A stretch of DNA of 64,000 nt from Pseudoxanthomonas helianthi (lineage in GTDB: Bacteria; Pseudomonadota; Gammaproteobacteria; Xanthomonadales; Xanthomonadaceae): positions 186,413 through 250,412 of the forward strand of contig NZ_JAGKTC010000001.1 in NCBI RefSeq assembly GCF_017939625.1. Reading direction: 5' to 3'. This document shows positions 9,617-17,897 of the stretch, one piece after another. Within the stretch, counting starts at the first letter, position 1. Each line of letters starts with the position of its first letter. The position numbers and the translations under genes are program-made. The notes below the pieces were generated by a model, which made no database searches, was not told where the DNA came from, and saw only the letters and a list, made by a program, of their open reading frames with translations.

Positions 9617-12224
9617 CGATCACCTCTTCACCCGGCAATGCGCGCAGGTTGTATGTACTGGCCATGCTGAAACCATAGGCACCGGCGTCCGCGATCAGCA
9701 TCACATCGCCCGGCGCGGTCGTGGCCGGCAGCTTGACCCGCTGCGCGAACACATCGCTCGACTCGCAGATCGGTCCGACCACGCCGAAATCAAGCTCGCG
9801 GACCTCGTCCAGCCGCGACAGGTTGGCGATGTCGTGCCAGGCGTCGTACAGCGCAGGCCGGATCAGCGCGTTCATGCCCGCATCCAGCCCGACCCGGCGC
9901 ACGCCGTCCTTCTCGATCACCTGGGTCGCGTCCGCCAGCAGCACGCCGGACTCGGCGACCAGGAAACGGCCCGGCTCGATGGCGATGCGGAACGCGGGAT
10001 GCACCTGCTTCATCTCGGCCAGGCCGGCGGCATAGCCCTCCAGGTCGAACGGTTCGTCGTCCTCGCTGTACGGAATCGGCAGGCCGCCGCCGATGTCGAT
10101 GGTCTCGACGCTGCCGATGCGGCGGGCGAAGCCGGCCAGTTCGTCGAACATCATCCGCCAGTGCTCGCGGTTGTCGATGCCGCTGCCCATGTGCGCATGC
10201 AGGCCGGTCACGGTCAGGCCCAGCGCGCGCGCGGTGTCGATGAACTCGTCCACGCGCTGCACCGACAGACCGAACTTGGAATGCTTGCCGCCGGTATTGA
10301 CCTTGGCGTGGTGTCCGCCGCCGTGGCCCAGGTCGATGCGCAGCCAGACCCGGCGTCCGCGGAAGACCTCCGGCCAGCGCTGCAGGATCTCGACGCTGTC
10401 GATGGTGGTGTTGACGCCCAGTTCGAACGCCTGCCGATACTCGTCGGGCGGGGCGAAGCTGGGGGTGAACAGGATCCGCGATGGCGCGAAGCCGGGCACG
10501 CTGGCCAGCACGTGGCGGATCTCGCCCAGCGACACGCACTCCAGGCCGAACCCCTCTTCGGCCAGCGCGCGCAGGATCGCCGGATGCGAGTTGGCCTTGA
10601 TCGCGTAGTAACGCTGGTCGATGGCGGCGATGGCCTTCAGCTGGCGCGCGCGTTCGCGCACCGTGGCCAGATCGTAGACATAAGTCGGCGTGGACTTCGC
10701 AGCCAGCCGCAACAATGCGTCGCGCTTGCCGGCATCGTGCCACCACGGCAGCGGCCGCGGCCGGAACTGGCCGTTCAGCTCGCGCCAGCGCACGCCGAAC
10801 ACGCCGCCTTCGTACACCGGCATCGCGCCGCTGTCGATCAGCGCCTCGTGCAGCACCGGCAGCAGGCCGTCGGCGTCGGCTTCGTCGATGACGAAGGTCA
10901 GGTTCAGGTCGTTGGACGACTGCGAGATCATGTGCACGCGTTCCTGCCCGAACGTGGCCCACACCTCGGACAGCTTGTGCAGCAGCGAACGCATGCCGCG
11001 GCCGACCAGGGTGATGGCCGCGCACGGCACGATGATCTTGACCCGGCACAGCCTGGCCAGGTCTTCCGACAGCGCGGCCAGCGCGTCGGTGTTGACCAGG
11101 TTCTCGGACGGATCCAGCGACACGGTGACGTTGGTTTCGGCGGTACCGATCAGGTCGACCGACAGGCCATGGCGCTTGAACACTTCGAACACGTCGGAGA
11201 GGAAGCCGGCCTGTTGCCACATCGCCATGCTTTCCATCGATACCAGCACGATGCCGTTGCGGCGGCTGATCGCCTTTACCCCCGGCACCGGTTCGGCATT
11301 GCCGTCGATGCTGGTGCCCGGCAGTTCCGGACGCTCGGTGTCGAGGATCGCCATCGGCACGCCGGCATCGCGGCAGGGCTTGATCGAACGCGGATGCAGC
11401 ACCTTGGCGCCGGTGGTGGCGATTTCCTGCGCTTCGTAATAGTCGAGGCGGGTCAGCAGCCGCGCATCCGGTACTTCCTTCGGATTGGCACTGAACATGC
11501 CGGGCACGTCGGTCCAGATTTCCACGCGCTTCGCGCCGAGCAACGCACCGAAGTACGCGGCCGACGTGTCGGAACCACCTCGGCCGAGGATCGCGGTGCC
11601 GCCGTCCTGGTGCCGGGAAATGAAGCCCTGGGTGATCAGCAACCGGCTCGGCTGCGTGGCGAAACGCTGGCGCCATTCGGCCGAGGGCGCGGTGGTGCAG
11701 TTCACCGACAGGCGCTTCGACCACTCGCTCTGGTTCGGCGCGGGCGGCACCGCGTGCAGCCATTCGCGCGCATCCATCCAGCCCATGTCCAGGCCCTGCG
11801 CGCGCAGGTAGGCGGCGCCGAGCGTGGACGAAAGCAGTTCGCCCTGGGCCAGCACTTCGGCCTGCCAGTCGAGCGTGCGCGATCGTGCACGCGGGTCGGC
11901 CAGCAGGCCTTGCAGCGCGGACAGGCGTGCGCCCAGCACCGCTTCGACGTCCAGGTCCAGCTCCGCGGCGAATTCGCGGTGGCGCTGCGCCAGCGCTTCG
12001 ACCCGCCGTGCGCTGTCGACGGCGCCGTCGGCGATGGCGGTCAGCTCGTTGGTCACCCCGGACAGCGCCGACACCACCACCAGTACCCGCGCGTCGTTGT
12101 CGTCGCCACGTTTCTTCGCCAGTTTGCCAATCGTGTCCCAGCGATGACGACGCGACACCGAAGTGCCACCGAACTTGAGGACGATCCAGCGATCGGGCGA
12201 GGAGACGGCGGGGGAAGCTGACAT
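9609..12224 (-). CDS. lysA: bifunctional aspartate kinase / diaminopimelate decarboxylase
   Basis: An 871-residue fusion of the first and last enzymes of lysine synthesis. The kinase half starts with KFGGTS (residues 17-22), has GRGGSDT at 214-220, and is followed by ACT regulatory repeats at about 320-470. The decarboxylase half starts near 490, with the PLP lysine K543 in YAIKANSHP and a later HAKVNTGGKHSKFG block. The fusion is known in Xanthomonadaceae. It heads the operon with murL and murD2, so DAP flux, lysine output and peptidoglycan precursor ligation are encoded on one transcript. Feedback by lysine through the ACT part is expected but not visible. A clean ATG begins 182 bases from the divergent PhzF gene. 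Confidence 0.94.
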   Translation of the reverse strand: MSASPAVSSPDRWIVLKFGGTSVSRRHRWDTIGKLAKKRGDDNDARVLVVVSALSGVTNELTAIADGAVDSARRVEALAQRHREFAAELDLDVEAVLGARLSALQGLLADPRARSRTLDWQAEVLAQGELLSSTLGAAYLRAQGLDMGWMDAREWLHAVPPAPNQSEWSKRLSVNCTTAPSAEWRQRFATQPSRLLITQGFISRHQDGGTAILGRGGSDTSAAYFGALLGAKRVEIWTDVPGMFSANPKEVPDARLLTRLDYYEAQEIATTGAKVLHPRSIKPCRDAGVPMAILDTERPELPGTSIDGNAEPVPGVKAISRRNGIVLVSMESMAMWQQAGFLSDVFEVFKRHGLSVDLIGTAETNVTVSLDPSENLVNTDALAALSEDLARLCRVKIIVPCAAITLVGRGMRSLLHKLSEVWATFGQERVHMISQSSNDLNLTFVIDEADADGLLPVLHEALIDSGAMPVYEGGVFGVRWRELNGQFRPRPLPWWHDAGKRDALLRLAAKSTPTYVYDLATVRERARQLKAIAAIDQRYYAIKANSHPAILRALAEEGFGLECVSLGEIRHVLASVPGFAPSRILFTPSFAPPDEYRQAFELGVNTTIDSVEILQRWPEVFRGRRVWLRIDLGHGGGHHAKVNTGGKHSKFGLSVQRVDEFIDTARALGLTVTGLHAHMGSGIDNREHWRMMFDELAGFARRIGSVETIDIGGGLPIPYSEDDEPFDLEGYAAGLAEMKQVHPAFRIAIEPGRFLVAESGVLLADATQVIEKDGVRRVGLDAGMNALIRPALYDAWHDIANLSRLDEVRELDFGVVGPICESSDVFAQRVKLPATTAPGDVMLIADAGAYGFSMASTYNLRALPGEEVIDV

Positions 12225-12406
12225 TTTGGCGTTGGTCGATGTTGGGGGCGGAAGCCCGACCGGCGGGCGGAACCGCCGATTCTATAGGAACGCACTACAG
12301 GAACGCCCCAAAGGAACGCGGGCCAGCGGACGGTTTCATCCGCCACTTTCGATTGACGCCTGCGCCGGCGCTTCCTACGCTGCACCGCCCTGCCCCGGCT
12401 TCCCCC

Positions 12407-13267
12407 ATGGCCACCCGCCGTTATCTGCAGCTCGACGTGTTCGCCGAACGTCCTGGCGCCGGCAATCCATTGGGCGTCGTCCTCGATGCCACCGACATGG
12501 ATACGTCGTCGATGCAGGCGCTCGCCGCATGGCTGAACCTGTCCGAGACCATCTTCTTCCTGCCGGTCTCCGAAGCCGGTGCCGACTACCGCATCCGCAT
12601 CTTCACCCCCGGCAGCGAATTGCCCTTCGCCGGCCACCCGAGCGTAGGCGCCGCCTGGACCGTGGCGACCCATGGCCTGGCCGCGCCGCGCGACGGCAGG
12701 CTGGTCCAGCAATGCCAGGCGGGATTGCTGCCGGTGCGCGTGCGCGGCGAGGCACCGGTGCGGATCGAATTGCGCAGCCCTCGCGGCCGGCCCGTTGAGA
12801 ACGCGCCGCCAATGGCGCCCGCCGGACTGGGCGCGATCGATAGGACCGCCGTGTTGTGGAACAACGGCCCTTCGTGGTGGCTGGTCGAAGCCGCATCGGC
12901 CGAACAGGTGCGGCAACTGCAGCCGGATTTCGCCGCGATCACCGCATGGACGAACGCCACCGCGGCGACCGGCGTGGCGGTGTTCGCGCGCGAACCCTCG
13001 CCGGCCCACGACCTCGTCGTGCGCGCGTTCTGCCCCGGCGACGCGGTCGGCGTGCCCGAAGATCCGGTCACCGGCAGCGCGAATGCCTTGGTCGCCGCCT
13101 TCCTCCACCGCGACGGCCGTCTGCCGGGCCGCAACGGCGAATACGTCGCCAGCCAGGGCCGCGAACTGGGCCGCGACGGCCGGGTCGCGCTGCGCGTGGA
13201 CGCCGACGGCGAAGTCTGGATCGGCGGCCAGGTGCAGCAGATCATCGACGGCCGCATCGACTGGTAA
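12407..13267 (+). CDS. PhzF family isomerase-like protein, copy 1
   Basis: A 286-residue protein of the PhzF/diaminopimelate-epimerase fold. It begins MATRRYLQLDVFAERPGAGN, carries the catalytic Glu in NLSETIFFL near residue 45 and the GHPSVGAAW motif, and ends with GQVQQIIDGRIDW, all typical. PhzF itself isomerises a dihydroanthranilate in phenazine synthesis, but no phenazine genes are present, so the substrate is unknown. The ATG is chosen to match copy 2; an in-frame upstream extension runs through the divergent promoter region. Copy 2 follows after 23 bases, so the two form a tandem duplication in one transcript. Confidence 0.88.
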   Translation: MATRRYLQLDVFAERPGAGNPLGVVLDATDMDTSSMQALAAWLNLSETIFFLPVSEAGADYRIRIFTPGSELPFAGHPSVGAAWTVATHGLAAPRDGRLVQQCQAGLLPVRVRGEAPVRIELRSPRGRPVENAPPMAPAGLGAIDRTAVLWNNGPSWWLVEAASAEQVRQLQPDFAAITAWTNATAATGVAVFAREPSPAHDLVVRAFCPGDAVGVPEDPVTGSANALVAAFLHRDGRLPGRNGEYVASQGRELGRDGRVALRVDADGEVWIGGQVQQIIDGRIDW

Positions 13268-13290
13268 TCCCTCCCCCATATCCCACGCCC

Positions 13291-14169
13291 ATGACCTTGC
13301 GCCGCTACCTGCAACTCGATGTGTTCGCCGACCGCCCCGGCGCCGGCAATCCGCTGGCCGTGGTGCTGGATGCCGTCGGCCTCGACGACGATGCGATGCA
13401 GGCCATCGCCCGTTGGACGCGGCTGCCGGAGACCACCTTCGTGTTTCCGGCCACACGTGCCGACGTCAGCTACGCCATTCGCATCTTCAGCCCGCGCCGC
13501 GAAGTGCCGTTCGCCGGCCACCCCAGCGTCGGCACCGCGCATGCGGCGCTTGAAGCCGGGCTCGCCGCGCCACGCGATGGCGTACTGGTGCAGGAGGGCA
13601 TCGCCGGGCTGCTGCCGCTGCGCGTCGACGGCAAAGGCCGCACGCGACGCATCGCCGTGCGTACGCCGCGGGCGAAGGTGGTCGAAACCGCCGAGGCGCC
13701 GCAAGGACCGTTACGCGATGCCTTGCGGAATCTTCCCGCCGGCACATTGCCGCCGGCGCTGGTCGACGGCGGTCGCCGCTGGTGGCTGGCGGAGCTGAAG
13801 GACGAAGCCAGCCTGCGCGAAGCGCAGCCGGACTGGGTCGCGATTTCGGCGCTGGCCAAGGCCACCGACAGCATGGGCCTGTGCGCCTACGCACGTACGC
13901 CCGGCCAACCCTACGACCTGGCGGTGCGTGCGTTCGTCGGGGCACCGGCGGCGTTCGAAGACGCCGCGTCCGGCGCGGCCAACGCGACGCTGGCCGCGTG
14001 GCTGAAGTCGCGCGACGCCTTGCCAGGCCACGAGGGCCGTTACCGGGTCAGCCAGGGGCGCGAGGTCGGCCACGACGCGCTGCTCGAGCTGCAGGTGGAT
14101 GCCGACGGCGACGTGTGGTCGGGCGGACAGGTGCAGACCGTGGTCAGCGGCGAAATCGACTGGCGCTGA
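13291..14169 (+). CDS. PhzF family isomerase-like protein, copy 2
   Basis: A 292-residue paralogue of the preceding gene. The beginnings are nearly superimposable (LRRYLQLDVFADRPGAGNPL), both keep the catalytic Glu (RLPETTFVF) and FAGHPSVG, and both end with a WxGGQVQ strand. The middle has diverged, which suggests an old duplication with possible subfunctionalisation. One change worth noting is ASGAANATLAAW where copy 1 has VTGSANALVAAF. It converges on the glycine-zipper gene, with a terminator between them. Confidence 0.88.
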   Translation: MTLRRYLQLDVFADRPGAGNPLAVVLDAVGLDDDAMQAIARWTRLPETTFVFPATRADVSYAIRIFSPRREVPFAGHPSVGTAHAALEAGLAAPRDGVLVQEGIAGLLPLRVDGKGRTRRIAVRTPRAKVVETAEAPQGPLRDALRNLPAGTLPPALVDGGRRWWLAELKDEASLREAQPDWVAISALAKATDSMGLCAYARTPGQPYDLAVRAFVGAPAAFEDAASGAANATLAAWLKSRDALPGHEGRYRVSQGREVGHDALLELQVDADGDVWSGGQVQTVVSGEIDWR

Positions 14170-14193
14170 TTTTCTTCTCCCGCCCGGAGAAGG

Positions 14194-14222
14194 AAAAACG
14201 AAGGGGCCTTGCGGCCCCTTCG
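14194..14222 (-). terminator. Rho-independent terminator for the glycine-zipper gene
   Basis: The stem CGAAGGGGCC / GGCCCCTTCG has ten base pairs and loop TTGC (14199-14222). Read leftward, it is followed by TTTTT (14194-14198), so it ends the leftward glycine-zipper gene. The rightward phzF transcript meets the hairpin without a T-run. Confidence 0.85.
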
Positions 14223-14248
14223 TCGTGTTCGCGGATGGGTACTCGCCT

Positions 14249-14935
14249 TTATTCTGGCGTCACCGACACCCGCACGCGCAAGCGGTCGCCGGGGTTGTAG
14301 CTGGTGCGGGTGTGGTAGGTGCGACCCGCGTATTCGTAAGTCACGTCGTAACCGTCCACACGCTCGTCGCTGCCGTAATAACGGCCGTTGACCGGTTCGG
14401 GATCGCAGACGCGCACGGTGCCGGTCTGCGCCTGGCGATTGCGCTGCGTGTTGTCGTAGATCGAACGCCCGGCCATGCCGCCGACCATCGAGCCGACCGC
14501 GGTGCCGACGTAGCGCCCGCTGCCGTTGCCGACCTTGCTGCCCAGCACCGCGCCGGCGATGCCGCCGAGCACGGTGGCCATGGTGCGGCCAGTTTCGCTG
14601 CCGCCATCGCGGCGGTACGCACCATCGCGGTCGTAATAACCGTCGCGGCTGTAGCCGTCGTCGCGCCGGTAATAGCCGTCGCGGTCGTAGTAACCGTCGT
14701 TGCCACCGGCGTAGACCTCGTCGCTGCGGCGATAGGTGCAGTTCTGCGAAGTGGTGCGCGACCCGCCGCGACCGATGATCGGATCCACCCGGACCACCCG
14801 CGCATAGTCGTAATCGTTGGTGTTGTCGTAGCCGCGGCTGTCGTAGACGTCCCGCGAGGAACCGTAGCTCTGCGCGGACGCGACTCCGGCGAAGGCGAGG
14901 CTGGCGGCGAGCAGGCTGGCGGAAAGGCGTTTCAT
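14249..14935 (-). CDS. exported glycine-zipper 2TM domain protein
   Basis: A 228-residue secreted or outer-membrane-associated protein. It has a signal peptide (MKRLSASLLAASLAFAGVAS, cut after ASA), a Tyr/Asp/Arg-rich low-complexity middle with repeated YYDRDGYYRRD-like units (about residues 70-120), a glycine zipper (VLGGIAGAVLGSKVGNGSG, residues ~130-165), and a C-terminal domain with CDPEPVNGRYY. Glycine-zipper 2TM proteins such as SlyB and Rcc01698 sit in the envelope under stress control. The ATG at 14935, rather than one 29 codons upstream, places the signal peptide at the N-terminus. Function is unknown. Confidence 0.85.
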   Translation of the reverse strand: MKRLSASLLAASLAFAGVASAQSYGSSRDVYDSRGYDNTNDYDYARVVRVDPIIGRGGSRTTSQNCTYRRSDEVYAGGNDGYYDRDGYYRRDDGYSRDGYYDRDGAYRRDGGSETGRTMATVLGGIAGAVLGSKVGNGSGRYVGTAVGSMVGGMAGRSIYDNTQRNRQAQTGTVRVCDPEPVNGRYYGSDERVDGYDVTYEYAGRTYHTRTSYNPGDRLRVRVSVTPE

Positions 14936-15125
14936 GGAGGGCTCCCCGCGCCGGAATGGCGCAGGCGCATCGTCGGGTCGCACGGGTGAAACGAATCTGA
15001 ATTCGACCGGCGCTTTCCGCACCGTTTACCCCTGCGACAGCTTGCCGGAAGGCGAGCGGCGCAATCCGTGGCCGCACGGCCGATGGCCAGCCGTTGTCTC
15101 GCACAACCACCCCGGGAAATCCGCC

Positions 15126-16445
15126 ATGAACGCAACCCTCAGCCGCCGCCGGTTCCTCGCCGTTCCCGCCGCCCTGGGCGCCGCCGCCTTGCTACCGGGC
15201 GATTTCGCAGTCGCGCTCGCCGAGGAGACGCCGCGGATGCCGGATCTCTCCGACTGGTCGAAGGTGCGCGGGCAATTCCAGCTCGATCCCGATTGGATGC
15301 ATTTCGCCAGTTTCTTCATCGCCAGCCACCCGGCCCCGGTGCGCGATGCGATCGACGGATGGCGGCGCGCGATGGACCGCAATCCGTTCCAGGTCATCGA
15401 ACAGGGCATGTTCGAAGACGAAGCCCACAACATCCCGCTGCAGGTGCGGGCCGCGATCGCCCGCTACCTGGGCGGTGGCGCCGAGGACATCGCGCTGACC
15501 CGCAGCACCACCGAAGGCTTGGCGCTGGTTTACCACGGGCTGCCGCTGAAGGCCGGCGACGAAGTGCTGGCGACCACCCACGATCATTATTCGCACCACG
15601 AATCGATCCGCCTCGCCACCCGGCGCGCCGGGGCGACGATGCGCCGCGTGCCGTTGTTCGACGAAGCCGCGCAGGCCAGCACCGGGTCGATGATCGAACG
15701 CCTGCTGGCCGCGGTGAAGCCGGCCACGCGCGTGGTCGGCCTGACCTGGGTGCATTCCAGCAGCGGCATGCGCCTGCCGATCCGCGAGATCGCCGCCGCC
15801 CTGAAACAGCGCCACCCCGACGTGCTGCTGGTGGTGGACGGCGTGCACGGCCTGGGTTCGACCGACGAAACCGTCGCCACGATGGGCGCGGATTACTTCT
15901 GCGCCGGTTGCCACAAGTGGATGTTCGCCCCGCGCGGTACCGGGCTGGTATGGGCCAGCGCGCAGAACTGGGCGCGGCTGACGCCGACCATTCCCGACTT
16001 CAGCGACTTCGAAAGCTACGACGCCTGGTCCCACGACCGCGCCCCGGCCACGCCCAACAACGCCGCGCGCATGAGTCCGGGCGGCTTCCACGCGTTCGAA
16101 CACCAATGGGCGATGGGCGCTGCGTTCGGCATGCACGAACGCATGGGCCGCAGCCGCGTCGCCGCGCGCATCCGCGCGCTCAACGACCAGCTCAAGGCCG
16201 GCCTGTCCGGGATCGGCAAGGTGCGCATCCACACCCCGATGTCGGGCGACCTGTCGGCCGGCCTGGTGGCGTTCGAGATCGACGGCGTGAAGACCGACGA
16301 CGTGGTCAAGCGCCTGCTCGAGCGGCGCATCATCGCCAGCAGCAGCCCTTACGCGGTCAGCTATCCACGCCTGGCGCCCAGCCTGATCAACACGCCGGAG
16401 GAAGTGGATCGCGCGATAGCCGCCGTGCGGGAGATCGCGGCCTAG
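15126..16445 (+). CDS. Tat-exported class V aminotransferase (isopenicillin N epimerase-like)
   Basis: A 439-residue PLP enzyme of fold type I, class V. The N-terminus carries a twin-arginine signal (SRRRFLAVPAALGAAALLPG, residues 6-25), so a folded, PLP-loaded enzyme is probably exported to the periplasm. The PLP lysine is in CAGCHKWMFAPRGTG near residue 265, after the VDGVHGLG aspartate. The closest named relatives are isopenicillin N epimerase-like proteins of unknown substrate. Its stop overlaps the stop of the convergent hydrolase by two bases. Confidence 0.87.
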   Translation: MNATLSRRRFLAVPAALGAAALLPGDFAVALAEETPRMPDLSDWSKVRGQFQLDPDWMHFASFFIASHPAPVRDAIDGWRRAMDRNPFQVIEQGMFEDEAHNIPLQVRAAIARYLGGGAEDIALTRSTTEGLALVYHGLPLKAGDEVLATTHDHYSHHESIRLATRRAGATMRRVPLFDEAAQASTGSMIERLLAAVKPATRVVGLTWVHSSSGMRLPIREIAAALKQRHPDVLLVVDGVHGLGSTDETVATMGADYFCAGCHKWMFAPRGTGLVWASAQNWARLTPTIPDFSDFESYDAWSHDRAPATPNNAARMSPGGFHAFEHQWAMGAAFGMHERMGRSRVAARIRALNDQLKAGLSGIGKVRIHTPMSGDLSAGLVAFEIDGVKTDDVVKRLLERRIIASSSPYAVSYPRLAPSLINTPEEVDRAIAAVREIAA

Positions 16446-17134
16446 CCGGGCGAAAGTTCATCCAGCCACGCCGCGGCCTGTCGGGCGATGGCGGCCGCGT
16501 GCCGTCCGAGCAATGGACCGACATGGCTGGTGGACGACGTCTGCAGCAGACTGGCACCCCACGCATCCGCCATCGCCCTTGCGACAGCGGGCGGCACGTC
16601 CTCGTCTTGTGCGGATGCGATCAGCAGCAGCGGGCAATCCGGCTTCCGCGCGGCGAGCCCCGCGTGGGCTTCGCGCAACACCGCGCCGGCTTCGTCGCGC
16701 CAATGGCGGAACGCGAACAGCGCGCTCGCATCGTCGGCGTCGGGCATCGCGCGCCGCGTCGTCGCCAACCGCGCATCGCCTTGCCAGCGCACTACCTCCG
16801 GCCACTCCCGCACCGGCAGTTGCGCATGCCAGGGCGCGGGCGGCAGCGGATTCACCAGTACCAGCGCGTCCGCATCGTCGGCCGCCAGCAGTGCGAGCAG
16901 CCCACCAAGACTGGCGCCGACCAGCGCGCGCGGACGCGGCAGCGCGTGCAACGCCGCCCGTACCTGGACGAGATAGTCGTACAGCGTGGTCGCCGCCAGG
17001 CCGGCAGGCGCGGGCTGCAGTTCGAAGGCATCGGTTTCGATGCCCTGCGCCTGCCACGCGCCGCGCCACAGGTTCCATTCCCAGGCGCCGCCGCCGGCGC
17101 CGTGGACCAGCAGCGCGTGGTGCGGTTTATTCAA
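16442..17134 (-). CDS. alpha/beta fold hydrolase
   Basis: A 230-residue cytoplasmic hydrolase. It has the oxyanion-hole block LLVHGAGGGAWEWNLW (residues 8-23), nucleophile Ser in GASLGGLLAL near residue 70, an acid Asp in ASAQDEDVPP, and a catalytic His in SSTSHVGPLLG. No lid domain gives away the substrate. The OsmC gene overlaps its start by eight bases upstream, so the two are co-transcribed; a link to detoxification is only a guess. Confidence 0.85.
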   Translation of the reverse strand: MNKPHHALLVHGAGGGAWEWNLWRGAWQAQGIETDAFELQPAPAGLAATTLYDYLVQVRAALHALPRPRALVGASLGGLLALLAADDADALVLVNPLPPAPWHAQLPVREWPEVVRWQGDARLATTRRAMPDADDASALFAFRHWRDEAGAVLREAHAGLAARKPDCPLLLIASAQDEDVPPAVARAMADAWGASLLQTSSTSHVGPLLGRHAAAIARQAAAWLDELSPG

Positions 17135-17564
17135 CCAGGGTCGCTTCCAGCGACACCGGCACCGACAGCGCGCGCGAGATCACGCAGCCGGCCTTGGCCG
17201 CTTCGGCGATCTGCTGGAACTTCGCCGCATCGATGCCCGGCACCTTGGCCGAGACGACCAGCTTGACGCCGGTGATGGTCGGGCCCGGATCCATGCCCGG
17301 TTCCATCGTCGCCTCGGCGCGGGTGTTGATGCTGTCCGGGGTGAAGCCTTCCTTCCCCAGCACCGCCGACAGGGCCATGCTGAAGCAGCCGGCGTGCGCC
17401 GCGGCCAGCAACTCTTCCGGGTTGGTGCCCTTCTCGTCGCCGAACCGCGTCTTGAACGAATAGTTCTGCGCCTCGAACAGGCCGCTCTGCGGCGTGCTGA
17501 TGCTGCCCTTGCCCGCTTGCAGGTCGCCATTCCACTGCGCATCGGCATAACGCTTGAAAGCCAT
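17127..17564 (-). CDS. OsmC/Ohr family peroxiredoxin-like protein
   Basis: A 145-residue OsmC-family thiol peroxidase that reduces organic hydroperoxides, using two redox cysteines: Cys60 in AAAHAGCFSMALS and Cys127 in EAAKAGCVISRAL. The order and spacing fit the OsmC subfamily better than Ohr. The first gene of a two-gene leftward unit with the alpha/beta hydrolase. Confidence 0.9.
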   Translation of the reverse strand: MAFKRYADAQWNGDLQAGKGSISTPQSGLFEAQNYSFKTRFGDEKGTNPEELLAAAHAGCFSMALSAVLGKEGFTPDSINTRAEATMEPGMDPGPTITGVKLVVSAKVPGIDAAKFQQIAEAAKAGCVISRALSVPVSLEATLVE

Positions 17565-17617
17565 GTTGGTGCTCCGGATTGGGGGAAGCGCAGCTTACAC
17601 CCGCAACGTGACGCCGC

Positions 17618-17713
17618 TGTAGGAGCGCCTCCTGGGCGCGACCGGAAGAATGGCGTTGCATGGATGTCCGTCGAGCCGGGAAGCTTCCGGTCGCGCCCAG
17701 GGGCGCTCCTACA
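17618..17713. repeat. Long inverted repeat, 'gtaggagcgc' family
   Basis: Two arms of about 30 bases (17618-17648 and 17684-17713), beginning TGTAGGAGCGCC and ending with its complement, differ by a single base insertion. The same sequence family recurs at 38905-39000. The rest of the 333-base gap before the EF-G gene (17565-17897) holds only the GAGGAGAT ribosome binding site at 17883-17890 and no recognisable gene. Confidence 0.8.
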
Positions 17714-17897
17714 AATGCATGGCCCTTCATTTCGCGCCGCGACTTGACCCGCCCGCCGCATGCCACGATGCTGGCCGCCCCGCCATGACCGCCCGTCGAG
17801 CGCACGCTCGCACGGTTGCGCTCCTTCCCTGCGGACAGCCATGACGGCGTATGCGGATTCCCCGCACGTGCCCGGCTATCCAGAGGAGATTCGGCCC

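Noticed and set aside
9483-12221. A 912-codon rightward open frame opposite the lysC-lysA fusion
   Set aside because: It mirrors a gene with clear kinase and decarboxylase motifs; composition is Arg/His/Gln-rich and lacks domains.
12407-14169. A phenazine biosynthesis cluster around the PhzF proteins
   Set aside because: No phzA-E or phzG homologue is adjacent, and the neighbours are unrelated.
17760-17897. A 46-codon in-frame extension of the EF-G-like protein
   Set aside because: The extension has no homology-like pattern, and the ATG at 17898 has a good ribosome site and normal family start.
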